Positions 45,205 to 54,540 of a stretch of 64,000 nucleotides of DNA are shown one piece after another. Under the pieces are notes generated by a model. The model was not told the DNA's origin and did not search any database. It was given only the letters and a program-made list of their open reading frames with translations. Each line of letters starts with the position of its first letter. Position 1 is the stretch's first letter. The stretch is from Streptomyces sclerotialus (lineage in GTDB: Bacteria; Actinomycetota; Actinomycetes; Streptomycetales; Streptomycetaceae). The position numbers and the translations under genes are program-made. The DNA lies in contig JODX01000020.1 in assembly GCA_000719105.1 (NCBI GenBank), positions 1-64,000 on the forward strand. The letters run 5' to 3'.

Positions 45205-46266
45205 TCACCCCAGGATCCGCCGGAGGTCGTACCGCACCGGCTCCTCCAGCTGCGCGTACGTGCAGCTCTCCGCCGTGCGGTCCGGGCGCCAGCGGCGGAA
45301 GCGGGCCGTGTGCCGGAACCGCGTCCCGTTCTCCATGTGGTCGTACGTCACCTCCGCCACCCGTTCGGGCCGCAGCGGCACCCAGGAGAGATCCTTCTTT
45401 CCCGACCACCGGCTCGGCGCGCCGGGCAGCCGCGCCGCCTCGTGGGCCTCCGCCTCCGACCACGCGGCCCAGGGGTGCCCGCCCACGTCCGTCATCCGCA
45501 GCGGCTCCAGCTCCTCCACCAGCTCCGCGCGCCGCTTCATGGGGAAGGCGGCGCTCACGCCCACGTGCTGGAGGGTGCCCCCGGTGTCGTACAGACCGAG
45601 GAGCAGCGAGCCGACGACGGGGCCGCTCTTGTGCAGGCGGTAGCCCGCCACCACCACGTCCGCGGTGCGCTCGTGCTTGATCTTGTACATGGCGCGCTGG
45701 TCCTGCCGGTACGGCAGCGTGAGCGGTTTGGCGATCACCCCGTCGAGGCCGGCCCCCTCGTACTGCTCGAACCACTCCCCGGCCACCTCCCGGTCGGTCG
45801 TCGCGGGGGCGAGGTGGACGGGCGCGGTCACCCCGGACAGGGCTCTCTCCAGCAGGGCCCGCCGGTCGGTGAGCGGCACGTCGAGCAGCGAGTCGTCCGC
45901 CAGCGCGAGCAGGTCGAAGGCGACGAAGGAGGCCGGGGTCCGCTCGGCGAGGGTGTTCACCCGGGAGGCGGCCGGGTGGATGCGTTCGGTGAGCGCGTCG
46001 AAGTCGAGCCGCCCGTCGCGGGCGATCACGATCTCCCCGTCCAGCACGCACCGCTCGGGCACCCGCTCCCGGACCGCCTCCACCAGCTCGGGAAAGTACC
46101 TGGTCAGCGGCTTGCCCGTACGGCTGCCGAAGGCGACCTCGGCCCCGTCGCGGAACACGATCGCCCGGAACCCGTCCCACTTCGCCTCGTACTGCATGCC
46201 CGGCGGGATCCGCGCCACGGGTTTGGCGAGCATCGGCTTCACGGGAGGCATCACCGGGAGATCCAT
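45205..46266 (-). CDS. ATP-dependent DNA ligase (LigC/LigD-ligase type)
   Basis: Seals nicks and breaks using ATP. The 353-residue protein has the adenylation motif EAKWDGFRA with Lys29, the DGEIV motif, FVAFDLLAL, EGLDGVIAKP-like GAGLDGVIAKP and the OB-fold C-terminus (YKIKHERTADVVVAGYR). Size fits the small stand-alone ligases of bacterial end joining. It is divergent from a LigD-type polymerase over only 38 nt, so both probably share a control region. No ku gene is present in the window. Confidence 0.9.
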   Translation of the reverse strand: MDLPVMPPVKPMLAKPVARIPPGMQYEAKWDGFRAIVFRDGAEVAFGSRTGKPLTRYFPELVEAVRERVPERCVLDGEIVIARDGRLDFDALTERIHPAASRVNTLAERTPASFVAFDLLALADDSLLDVPLTDRRALLERALSGVTAPVHLAPATTDREVAGEWFEQYEGAGLDGVIAKPLTLPYRQDQRAMYKIKHERTADVVVAGYRLHKSGPVVGSLLLGLYDTGGTLQHVGVSAAFPMKRRAELVEELEPLRMTDVGGHPWAAWSEAEAHEAARLPGAPSRWSGKKDLSWVPLRPERVAEVTYDHMENGTRFRHTARFRRWRPDRTAESCTYAQLEEPVRYDLRRILG

Positions 46267-46304
46267 GCTCCGATTCTGGAGGCATATGCGGTGGTTCGCC
46301 CGGT

Positions 46305-47360
46305 ATGCGAGGTATGAGCAGTACGCCTACCGTGGCTCGCATGGGCGACGCGGTGGAGCTGGAGGCGGACGGCAGAACCGTACGGCTGTCCAGCCCGGAC
46401 AAGATCTACTTCCCCGGGCGCGGCTTCACCAAGCTGGACCTGGCCCGGTACTACCTCGCCGTCGGCCCCGGCATCCTGCGCGCCCTGCGCGACCGCCCCA
46501 CCACCCTCCAGCGCTACCCGGACGGGCTGGACGGCGAGTGGTTCTTCCAGAAGCGGGCGCCCAAGAACATGCCCGGCTGGATCCCCACCGCCCACATCAC
46601 CTTCCCCAGCGGCCGCAGCGCCGACGAGATGTGCCCCACCGAGGTCGCCGCCGTGCTGTGGGCCGCCCAGTACGGCACCCTCACCTTCCACCCCTGGCCG
46701 GTACGGCGCGGCGACGTCGACCACCCGGACGAACTCCGCCTCGACCTCGACCCGCAGCCCGGCACCGACTACGCGGACGCCGTGCGCGCCGCCCACGAAC
46801 TGCGCGAGGTGCTCCACGAGTACGGCGGACTGCGGGGCTGGCCGAAGACCTCCGGCGGCCGTGGCCTGCACGTCTTCGTACCGATCCGGCCGGAGTGGAC
46901 CTTCACCCAGGTACGGCGCGCCGCCATCGCCGCCGCGCGGGAGCTGGAGCGGCGGATGCCGGAGAAGGTGACCACCGCATGGTGGAAGGAGGAGCGGGGC
47001 GAGAGGATCTTCGTCGACTACAACCAGACCGCGCGGGACCGCACGATCGCCTCCGCGTACTCCGTGCGCCCCCGCCCGCACGCCCCCGTCTCGGCCCCCC
47101 TGACCTGGGACGAGGTCGGCGACGCCGTACCGGACGACTTCGACCTCGCGACCATGCCCGCCCGTTTCGCCGCGCTCGGCGACGTGCACGCCGACATGGA
47201 CGACCACACCTTCTCCCTGGAGGCCCTGCTGGAACTGGCCTTCCGCGACGAGCACGACCACGGGCTCGGGGACCTGCCGTATCCGCCGGAGTACCCGAAG
47301 ATGCCGGGGGAGCCGAAACGGGTGCAGCCGAGCCGGGCGAAGAAACCGCAGGCCGGCTGA
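46305..47360 (+). CDS. LigD-type polymerase/primase domain protein (NHEJ)
   Basis: Archaeo-eukaryotic primase-fold polymerase that fills gaps during non-homologous end joining. The 351-residue protein has motif I LRLDLDPQPG (two catalytic aspartates), motif II KTSGGRGLHVFVPI and motif III FVDYNQTARDRTIASAYS. It lacks ligase and nuclease domains, which is the split arrangement known in Streptomyces and mycobacteria. The start is uncertain: ATG 46305, 46314 and 46341 are all in frame and none has an ideal ribosome site. Confidence 0.87.
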   Translation: MRGMSSTPTVARMGDAVELEADGRTVRLSSPDKIYFPGRGFTKLDLARYYLAVGPGILRALRDRPTTLQRYPDGLDGEWFFQKRAPKNMPGWIPTAHITFPSGRSADEMCPTEVAAVLWAAQYGTLTFHPWPVRRGDVDHPDELRLDLDPQPGTDYADAVRAAHELREVLHEYGGLRGWPKTSGGRGLHVFVPIRPEWTFTQVRRAAIAAARELERRMPEKVTTAWWKEERGERIFVDYNQTARDRTIASAYSVRPRPHAPVSAPLTWDEVGDAVPDDFDLATMPARFAALGDVHADMDDHTFSLEALLELAFRDEHDHGLGDLPYPPEYPKMPGEPKRVQPSRAKKPQAG

Positions 47361-47369
47361 GCGCGCGGG

Positions 47370-47408
47370 GCCGCGGCCGGAGGACGCCGTCCGTCCTCCG
47401 GCCGCGGC
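47370..47408. terminator. Perfect 17-bp bidirectional terminator
   Basis: Arms 47370-47386 (GCCGCGGCCGGAGGACG) and 47392-47408 are exact reverse complements with loop CCGTC. It lies between convergent genes, 9 nt after the polymerase stop. Confidence 0.85.
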
Positions 47409-47421
47409 TCACCGCAGCGGG

Positions 47422-49665
47422 TTACAGCTCCTTGATCCGGATGTCCCGGTACGACACCACGTCCGTCGTGCCGTGGACCTGGAGCCCGACGTACCCGGAG
47501 GCGAACCGCCGGCCGTCCGTGCCCGGGTCGTCCGAGCGCGCCGGGTAGAACTCCTGGCCGCCGATGTTGTCGAACTCGTTGATCAGCACGCCGTTGCGGT
47601 ACACCGAGTAGTGCTGGTCGACCACGCGGATCTCGTAGTCGTTCCAGGTGCCCTTCTCGGTGACGCCCGCTCCGGCCAGGCCCACACGGTCGAAGCCGTA
47701 GATCGACCCGGTCTTGTACATGTCGCCGTCGGGCCGGTCGTGCACCTGCACCTCGTGCCCGTACTTGATGGCGACCCACTCGGGCCGCGACTCCTCCGGG
47801 TGGTCGTGGACGTACGGGAACCGCACGAACACGCCGCCGTTGGTATTGGCCGTGCCGGGCGCGTCGTCACGCCACTGGAGGCGCAGCGAGAAGTCGCCGT
47901 ACTTCCGCTCCGGGAACCACAGCATGCCGAGCCCGCCCCGCGTCGTACCGGACGTGATCGAGCCGTCGGCGTTCAGCCCGAACGAACCACCGCCCACGTG
48001 CTGCCACTTGGCGAAGGACTCCTCCGTGCCGTCGAGGAGCGCCTTGTAGCCGTCGGTCTGGCCGGGCGTGCCGATACCGGACTGCCGGGCCGCCTTGCGG
48101 ATGGCCTCCAGCTCCCGCTGGTCGATGACGCCTTCCTTGAGCAGCTTCTCCGTGACCTCCCTGACGTGCTTCAGGAACAGCTGCTGGGACGTCCACTCCT
48201 TCTCGTCCTCGATCAGCTCGTTGATCCGGCAGCGGTTGTTCGTGAGCCGGTTCGGCACCCCCGAGTCGACCGTGCCGACGATGACGGTCAGCCGCTCGTC
48301 CCACTCGGCACAGGCGGGCGCGGGCACCCCGCCGCCCGCGGCGACCGTGAAACTCACGGTGCGCGCCTCGGCGGTGTTGCCCGCCTTGTCGCTCGCCCGG
48401 TACGCCACCGAGTGCGCGCCCACCCGGTCCACGACCACGGGGGCGGTGTAGGCGAGGTACGGGCCGCCGTCGAGCGAGTACTCGATCGAGGCGACCCCCG
48501 AGCCGTCGTGCTCGTCGGTGGCGCTCACCGTCACCTTGGCGCTCTTGATGTAGGCGCCGGAGGAGTTGCGCTCACCCTCCACGGTCGCCCCGGTCACCGG
48601 CGGGGTGGTGTCCTGGACGGGCGGCGCGACGACGGTGAACTCGGCGCTCCTCGCGTCGGACACGTTCCCGGCCTTGTCCGTGGCCCGGTACCGCACCACG
48701 TGCGCGCCCACCTCGTGCACCATCACCGGCGCGGTGTACGGCTGCCACGCGCCGTCGTCACCGAGCGCGTACTCGATCGTGTTGACGCCCGAGCCGGTGT
48801 CGGAGGCGGAGACGGTGACGGTCGCCATGGCGACGTAGTCACCCGCGTCGTTCTGCTCGCCGGTCACGGTCGCCGACGTCTCCGGCGGCGCGGTGTCGTC
48901 CGTCGGCGGCGCGACGACCGTGAACTCGACGCTCTTCTCGGCGGCCGTGTTGCCCGCCTTGTCGACCGCCCGGTAGCGCACCTTGTGGCTGCCGACCTGG
49001 TCGACGACCACGGGTGTGGTGTACGGCTGCCAGGCGCCCTCGTCGCCGATCGCGTACTCGACGCGCTCCACGCCGGAGCCGCCCGCGTCGGTGGCGCCGA
49101 CGGCGACGGTCGCCGACCCGACGTACGCGCCGTCGGCGTTCTGCGACCCGCTCACCTCGGCGCTCGTCTCGGGTGCGGTGGTGTCGTCCCCGGTGCCCTC
49201 GGTGACGACGAGGACGCCCTGCATCTGCCCGTGGCCCGGGATCGTGCAGTGGTACCGGTAGCGGCCGGGGGTGAGGGTGACCTCGGCGGTGTGGCGTCCG
49301 CCCTGGTCGTCGAAGGGGTTGGCGAGGATGTTGAGCGAGACGTCGTTGTTGTACTCCGGATCGGAGACGTCGAACGTCAGGGTGTGCGGCATCCCGGTGG
49401 TGTTGCCGGTCGCCTCACTGTTCTCGAACACGATGGTCGTCGGGCCCGCCACCGCGGTCTGCGGGGCCGACGCGTAGGAGTCGATGTCGTTGTCGGCGGT
49501 CCAGGTCAGGACCTGGGCGGCGGCGACGGGCTCGTCCACGGGCAGGGGCCGGCCGAAGGCGGCCGTGGAGGTCAGCCCGAGCACCATGAGCAGGGACGCC
49601 AGCAGGGCGGTCCACAGGTGCCCTCGTCGCAGGCCGGCAGGGGGTCTTGAGCGTCCGGTGGCCAT
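47422..49665 (-). CDS. Secreted multidomain protein: cupredoxin, three Ig-like repeats, DUF1080
   Basis: Large secreted protein of 747 residues. Order: signal peptide (to about 38), a plastocyanin-like domain with copper ligands (His in GMPHTL and the CTIPGHGQM cluster, about 90-155), three OmpL47/Ig-like repeats of about 90 residues (each with a VEYAIGDEGAWQPY-like strand and VRYRAVDKAGN), a short helical region, and a C-terminal 3-keto-disaccharide hydrolase (DUF1080) domain from about 560. ATG 49665 shares one base with the upstream stop (TGATG) and has GAGGAAGG. It forms an operon with the ThuA/GSDH gene; oxidised-sugar metabolism outside the cell is inferred. Confidence 0.85.
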   Translation of the reverse strand: MATGRSRPPAGLRRGHLWTALLASLLMVLGLTSTAAFGRPLPVDEPVAAAQVLTWTADNDIDSYASAPQTAVAGPTTIVFENSEATGNTTGMPHTLTFDVSDPEYNNDVSLNILANPFDDQGGRHTAEVTLTPGRYRYHCTIPGHGQMQGVLVVTEGTGDDTTAPETSAEVSGSQNADGAYVGSATVAVGATDAGGSGVERVEYAIGDEGAWQPYTTPVVVDQVGSHKVRYRAVDKAGNTAAEKSVEFTVVAPPTDDTAPPETSATVTGEQNDAGDYVAMATVTVSASDTGSGVNTIEYALGDDGAWQPYTAPVMVHEVGAHVVRYRATDKAGNVSDARSAEFTVVAPPVQDTTPPVTGATVEGERNSSGAYIKSAKVTVSATDEHDGSGVASIEYSLDGGPYLAYTAPVVVDRVGAHSVAYRASDKAGNTAEARTVSFTVAAGGGVPAPACAEWDERLTVIVGTVDSGVPNRLTNNRCRINELIEDEKEWTSQQLFLKHVREVTEKLLKEGVIDQRELEAIRKAARQSGIGTPGQTDGYKALLDGTEESFAKWQHVGGGSFGLNADGSITSGTTRGGLGMLWFPERKYGDFSLRLQWRDDAPGTANTNGGVFVRFPYVHDHPEESRPEWVAIKYGHEVQVHDRPDGDMYKTGSIYGFDRVGLAGAGVTEKGTWNDYEIRVVDQHYSVYRNGVLINEFDNIGGQEFYPARSDDPGTDGRRFASGYVGLQVHGTTDVVSYRDIRIKEL

Positions 49666-52175
49666 CACTGCGCCTTCCTCGCCAGCTGATCGGCCGCGGG
49701 GGTCGGGCCGCCACCGGTGTAGGTGACCCGCCACAGCGCCGACTTGGCGTCCGAGGTGAAGAAGCCGCGCCCGTAGTCGAGGACGTACAGCGCGCCGTCC
49801 GGGCCGAACTTCCAGTCCATGAGGTTCTTGATGCCGTCGTTGCCGATCGGGATGATCTTCTTCAGTGACTCGGAGTGGATCGGCAGCCCGCCGTCCCCCT
49901 GTGTCTTCGGGTCGGTGATCACGGCGTTGCGCGGCTGGTCGGCGTCGTACAGGTCGCCGACGAACCACTTGCCGTCCCAGTAGGCGGGCCACTGCCCGGC
50001 ACCGGTCACGGACTCGTCGTACCGGAAGACCGGCCCGTTCATCGCGGCCTGCCCGCCGCCCTTCAGCCACGGCAGCAGATAGGTGGCCTCCTCGTTCTTG
50101 TACGAGGGGATGCCGTCGGCGTCGCGCGGGAAGTCGGGGGCGCCGCCCTGCGGGGAGTACCAGATGTTGTTGCCCGTCACCGGCGGCAGGTTGACCAGGC
50201 CGTCGTTGTTCGGGGACTCGTTCTTCGGGGCGTCGCAGTCGTACCAGCCGAGCGGCTTCGTCGGGTCGGGCAGATTGCGGTCCCGGTAGGGCTGCTTGTT
50301 GCCCATGCAGTACGGCCAGCCGCGGTTGCTCGCCTTGTCGATGACGGCGAACGTGTCGTACTTGGCCGGACCCCAGGTCGGCGACGGTGCGCTCGCGTCG
50401 GGGCCGACCCAGCCCGCGTAGAGGACGTCGGTCTGCTTGTCGACGAAGATGCGGGCGGGGTTGCGGACGCCCATCACATAGATCTCACCGCGCGTCTTGC
50501 CGCCGCCCTCGGCGGTCTCCTTGCCGGTGAAGAGGTTGCCTTCGGGCAGGGTGTACGTGCCGTCGGACTCGGGGTGGATGCGGAGGATCTTGCCGTTGAG
50601 GTTGTTGGTGTTGCCGGCGGTACGGCGCGCGTCCGCGAACGAGACGCCCTTGTAGTTGGGCTGCGGGTTGTTGCCGGAGTACCCGTCGCTGAACTGGCTG
50701 GAGTTGTTGTCGCCGGTCGCGATGTACAGGTTGCCCTTGGAGTCCCAGGCCATCCCGCCGCCCGCGTGGCAGCAGCTGTGGATCTGCACCGGCCACTTCA
50801 GCAGCACCTTCTCGCTGCTCAGATCCAGTCTGTTCGTGGCGCGGTCGAGGGTGAAGCGGGAGACGTAGCGCTCGGCCATGCGCTTGTCGCGGTCGATGCG
50901 GGAGTGCGGGGTGTAGTGCAGGTACACCCACCCGTTCTCCTCGAACCGCGGATCGAGCTCGATGCCGAGCAGACCCTCCTCGACCTTGACCAGCTCGTCC
51001 CCGCCGCCCTTGTTGCCGAAGACGGTCAGCTCACCGGCGAGGGTAACCTTCTTGGTCTTCGGGTCGTAGACGTGGATCTGTCCCTTGCCCTTGCCGATGT
51101 CGGGGTTGTTCCAGTCGGTGATGACGGGCTGGGAGGAGTCCGTACCGCCGCGTCCGATGTAGAGGACGCGTCCGTCGGGGGCCGTGACCAGCCCGTGCGG
51201 CTCACCGATCTGGTCGTTCTGCCCGGGCTGGTTGGGCTGGCTCAGCCGCTCGGCCTTGTAGTTCGAGGTGATGGTGGCGGTGCAGTCGGCGCGGCTGAGC
51301 CGGGTGGTCCAGAGGAGCGCGCCGCGCAGGTGCGTACGGAAGTCGGTCTCGTCGTACGACGACACGGTGCCGCCCATGGCGGTGTAGAAGGAGCGGCCGC
51401 CGTCGTAGTCACGGCACCAGCTCACCGGGTGGTCCCAGCCGTTCTTGCCCGCCCCGGGGTCGTACGTCGACTCGCGCACCCGGGCCACGGTGTGCACGTC
51501 GCCGGACGGGTTCTTGACCCAGTTGAACCACTGGTCGGGCCGCTTCCACTGCACCGGCAGGTCCTTGGTCGCCGGGTGCCGCCGGTCGCCGACCTCGACG
51601 GTCGCGCGCTGGACGGCGGTCGGGCTGGACGCGGCCGGGCGGGCGCCGATGAGTCCGGTGAACCAGTCCGAGTACGGCTCGGCGCGGGCCGCGTCATGGA
51701 TGCCGACGAATCCGCCGCCGGCCTCCATGTAGGCCTCCAGCCCGGCCTCCTGCTCGGGGTCGAGGACGTCCCCGCCGCCGGTGAGGAAGACGACGGCGTT
51801 GAAGCGGCTCAGCCGGGTCTCGTTGGTGAAGACCGAGGCGTTGTCGGTGGCGACGACCTGGAAGCGCTGGTCGGCGGGTCCGCTCAGCCCGATCTTCTCG
51901 ATGCTCTCGATCCCCGCGTCGACGAGCGGGGACTCCTCCCCGGCGGCGGCCGAGCCGTAGAAGACCAGGACGCGGACGTCGGCGCCGCCCGGCGGCGACT
52001 TGATCGACATCGTTGTCAGCGCCGCATCGGGCGCGGGTTCGGGCCGGGCGCTCGCGGCGGGGCCGGTGAGGACCCCCGCGGTGACGACACCGGCGGCGAG
52101 AGTGGCGATGGTGGCGCGTCTTGCTCTGCTCGACTTCCTGGCGGACAAGGGCTTGTGGTGCGGTGGGCGCCGCAT
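49665..52175 (-). CDS. Secreted ThuA plus glucose/sorbosone dehydrogenase-like fusion protein
   Basis: Protein of 836 residues with a signal peptide ([18 protein letters not shown]), an N-terminal ThuA-like domain ([37 protein letters not shown]) and a six-bladed propeller of the glucose/sorbosone dehydrogenase type ([41 protein letters not shown] in part, [31 protein letters not shown]). PQQ is the usual cofactor of the propeller family. ThuA domains act in keto-sugar pathways. ATG 52175 is preferred over GTG 52187 because GGAGG lies 5 nt before it. The domain set with its downstream partner suggests extracellular oxidation and cleavage of disaccharides. Confidence 0.86.
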   Translation of the reverse strand: MRRPPHHKPLSARKSSRARRATIATLAAGVVTAGVLTGPAASARPEPAPDAALTTMSIKSPPGGADVRVLVFYGSAAAGEESPLVDAGIESIEKIGLSGPADQRFQVVATDNASVFTNETRLSRFNAVVFLTGGGDVLDPEQEAGLEAYMEAGGGFVGIHDAARAEPYSDWFTGLIGARPAASSPTAVQRATVEVGDRRHPATKDLPVQWKRPDQWFNWVKNPSGDVHTVARVRESTYDPGAGKNGWDHPVSWCRDYDGGRSFYTAMGGTVSSYDETDFRTHLRGALLWTTRLSRADCTATITSNYKAERLSQPNQPGQNDQIGEPHGLVTAPDGRVLYIGRGGTDSSQPVITDWNNPDIGKGKGQIHVYDPKTKKVTLAGELTVFGNKGGGDELVKVEEGLLGIELDPRFEENGWVYLHYTPHSRIDRDKRMAERYVSRFTLDRATNRLDLSSEKVLLKWPVQIHSCCHAGGGMAWDSKGNLYIATGDNNSSQFSDGYSGNNPQPNYKGVSFADARRTAGNTNNLNGKILRIHPESDGTYTLPEGNLFTGKETAEGGGKTRGEIYVMGVRNPARIFVDKQTDVLYAGWVGPDASAPSPTWGPAKYDTFAVIDKASNRGWPYCMGNKQPYRDRNLPDPTKPLGWYDCDAPKNESPNNDGLVNLPPVTGNNIWYSPQGGAPDFPRDADGIPSYKNEEATYLLPWLKGGGQAAMNGPVFRYDESVTGAGQWPAYWDGKWFVGDLYDADQPRNAVITDPKTQGDGGLPIHSESLKKIIPIGNDGIKNLMDWKFGPDGALYVLDYGRGFFTSDAKSALWRVTYTGGGPTPAADQLARKAQ

Positions 52176-52364
52176 GCGGTCCTCCACCCCTCATTGGTCG
52201 CAGGTCACAGCAACAGCGCCAAGAAGCTAGACCTCTTTTCGCGGCTCGCCAATAGGTATGACCGCGATCCAACGAACTTTGTCCTGAGTGTGGAAAAACG
52301 GCGGAGCCCCGGCTACCGTCTCACAGGTTCTTCTCAGGCATCTCCTATCAGTGGGGAGTTGAGC

Positions 52365-53336
52365 ATGGACAGACGCGGCTTCAACAGGCGGGTGCTCCTG
52401 GGCGGAGCGGCCGTCGCCACATCGACATCGTTGTCCCTCGCATCCGAGGCCGGCAGTGTCGCGGAGGCCGCGGCGGCGCCGCGCACGGCGCCTGCCGGCG
52501 GCGAGGTGCGGCACATGAAGCTCTACATCGAGAAGCTCCCCGACGGGCAGATGGGCTACGGCCTCGACAAGGGCAAGGCGACGGTCCCCGGCCCGCTGAT
52601 CGAGCTCAACGAGGGCGACACCCTGCACATCGAGGTGGAGAACACCATGGACGTGGCGGCGAGCCTGCACGTCCACGGCCTGGACTACGAGATAACCAGC
52701 GACGGCACCAAGCTCAACAAGAGCCACGTCGAGCCGGGCGACACCCGCACCTACACCTGGCGCACCCACGCCCCCGGCCGCCGCAAGGACGGCACCTGGC
52801 GGGCGGGCAGCGCGGGTTACTGGCACTACCACGACCACGTGGTGGGCACCGACCACGGCACGGGCGGCCTCCGCAAGGGCCTCTTCGGCCCGGTGATCGT
52901 CCGCCGCGCGGGCGACATCCTGCCCGACAAGACCGTCACGGTCGTCTTCAACGACATGCTCATCAACAACAAGCCGGCGCACTCGGGCCCGAACTTCGAG
53001 GCCATGGTGGGCGACCGGGTCGAGTGGATCGTGATCACCCATGGCGAGTACTACCACACCTTCCACGTCCACGGTCACCGCTGGGCGGACAACCGCACGG
53101 GCCTGCTGACCGGCCCCGACGACCCCAGCCAGGTCATCGACAACAAGATCACGGGGCCTGCGGACTCGTTCGGCTTCCAGGTGATCGCGGGGGAGGGGGT
53201 GGGCGCGGGTGCGTGGATGTACCACTGCCACGTCCAGAGCCACTCCGACATGGGGATGGTGGGGCTGTTCCTGGTGAAGAAGGCGGACGGGACCATCCCG
53301 GGGTACGAGCCGGGCGGCCACGAACACGAACACTGA
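52365..53336 (+). CDS. Two-domain small laccase (SLAC type)
   Basis: Extracellular multicopper oxidase that oxidises phenols with reduction of O2 to water. The 323-residue Tat-exported protein ([14 protein letters not shown] leader) has the four copper-binding motifs in order: [20 protein letters not shown] and [14 protein letters not shown], the last holding the type-1 Cys and Met. Two cupredoxin domains and the length fit the trimeric SLAC of S. coelicolor (SCO6712). ATG 52365 has GGGGAG; the long open frame upstream is antisense to the divergent dehydrogenase-like gene and rejected. Link to lignin-type phenols and the pca pathway is plausible. Confidence 0.95.
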   Translation: MDRRGFNRRVLLGGAAVATSTSLSLASEAGSVAEAAAAPRTAPAGGEVRHMKLYIEKLPDGQMGYGLDKGKATVPGPLIELNEGDTLHIEVENTMDVAASLHVHGLDYEITSDGTKLNKSHVEPGDTRTYTWRTHAPGRRKDGTWRAGSAGYWHYHDHVVGTDHGTGGLRKGLFGPVIVRRAGDILPDKTVTVVFNDMLINNKPAHSGPNFEAMVGDRVEWIVITHGEYYHTFHVHGHRWADNRTGLLTGPDDPSQVIDNKITGPADSFGFQVIAGEGVGAGAWMYHCHVQSHSDMGMVGLFLVKKADGTIPGYEPGGHEHEH

Positions 53337-53429
53337 GGGCCGACCGCGTCCAGGCGCTCGCGCGGGAACCTGATGGCGGCTCCGGGCCATGGCTATCCTG
53401 GCCGGCAGCCGCCGATGAGGAGACCCGAA

Positions 53430-54488
53430 GTGACCGAGACTGCGCCGCGCCCCACCCTGGAGGCCGTCGCCGCGCGGGCCGGGGTGTCGCGGGCGACCGT
53501 CTCCCGGGTCGTCAACGGCGGTGAGGGCGTACGGGCACCGCTCGTCGAGCGGGTGCGCCGGGCCGTCGAGGAACTCGGGTACGTGCCGAACCAGGCCGCC
53601 CGCAGCCTGGTCACCCGACGGCACGACGCCGTCGCCGTCGTCATCGCCGAGCCCGAGACCAAGGTCTTCGCCGACCCCTTTTTCGCCCTGCAACTGCGCG
53701 GCATCAGCAAGGAGCTGACCGCACACGACTCCCAGCTGGTGCTGCTCCTCACCGAGAGCCGGGACGACTACGCGCGCGTGGGGCGCTATCTCGCCGGCGG
53801 GCACGTCGACGGCGCGCTCGTGTTCTCGCTGCATATCGACGACCCGCTGCCGGAGCTGATCCGCGGCGCGGGCGTACCGACCGTGTTCGGCGGACGGCCC
53901 GGCTGGGGGGAGGACGCGCAGGGTACGGTGCCCACGCTGTACGTCGACAGCGACAACCGTGGTGGCGCGCGGGACGCCGTACGGCATCTCGTCGGCCTCG
54001 GCCGCACCCGCGTCGCGCACATCACCGGCCCCCTCGACCAGACCTCTGCCGTGGACCGGCTCGACGGGTACCGGGACGTCATGGCGGACGCCGATCCCCG
54101 GCTCGTCGTGGAGGGCGACTTCACGCCGGCGGGCGGGGAGCGTGCCGTACGGGAACTCCTGGACCGCTGCCCGGACCTGGACGCCGTCTTCGCCGCGAAC
54201 GATCTCTCCGCCTCGGGCGCGCTGCGCGGCCTGCGCGCGGTCGGGCGCCGCGTTCCCGAGGACGTCGCGGTTGTCGGCTTCGACGACATGCTGCCGGTGG
54301 CCGAGCAGACCGACCCCCCGCTGACCACGGTCCGTCAGAACATCGAGGAGGCGGGCCGGTTGATGGCCCGGCTGCTGCTGCGTGGACTGGATCGCCGGGC
54401 TGGCGGCCCGGCCGAGGTGCCCGGAGCGGACGGCGCGTCGTCCGGCGTCGTCCTGCCGACCACACTGGTGCGGCGCGCCTCGGCCTGA
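53430..54488 (+). CDS. LacI-family transcriptional regulator
   Basis: Protein of 352 residues. N-terminal helix-turn-helix and hinge TLEAVAARAGVSRATVSRVV, then GYVPNQAARSLVTRR, followed by a periplasmic-binding-type sugar sensor domain (DAVFAANDLSASGALRGL, VAVVGFDD). GTG 53430 is chosen for GAGGAG 7 nt upstream. It lies convergent to the carboxylesterase gene. No LacI-type palindrome is seen beside it, so its targets are open; the CebR-like site at 8482 is far away. Confidence 0.86.
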   Translation: MTETAPRPTLEAVAARAGVSRATVSRVVNGGEGVRAPLVERVRRAVEELGYVPNQAARSLVTRRHDAVAVVIAEPETKVFADPFFALQLRGISKELTAHDSQLVLLLTESRDDYARVGRYLAGGHVDGALVFSLHIDDPLPELIRGAGVPTVFGGRPGWGEDAQGTVPTLYVDSDNRGGARDAVRHLVGLGRTRVAHITGPLDQTSAVDRLDGYRDVMADADPRLVVEGDFTPAGGERAVRELLDRCPDLDAVFAANDLSASGALRGLRAVGRRVPEDVAVVGFDDMLPVAEQTDPPLTTVRQNIEEAGRLMARLLLRGLDRRAGGPAEVPGADGASSGVVLPTTLVRRASA

Positions 54489-54540
54489 GCGCCTGGGCGC
54501 CCGTTCGTGGCGCCGGGGTGGTGAGGTGCGGTTCCCCGGC

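Noticed and set aside
49875..52364. 830-codon extension upstream of the small laccase
   Set aside because: It is antisense to the ThuA/dehydrogenase-like gene. The laccase has its own Tat leader and ribosome site at 52365.
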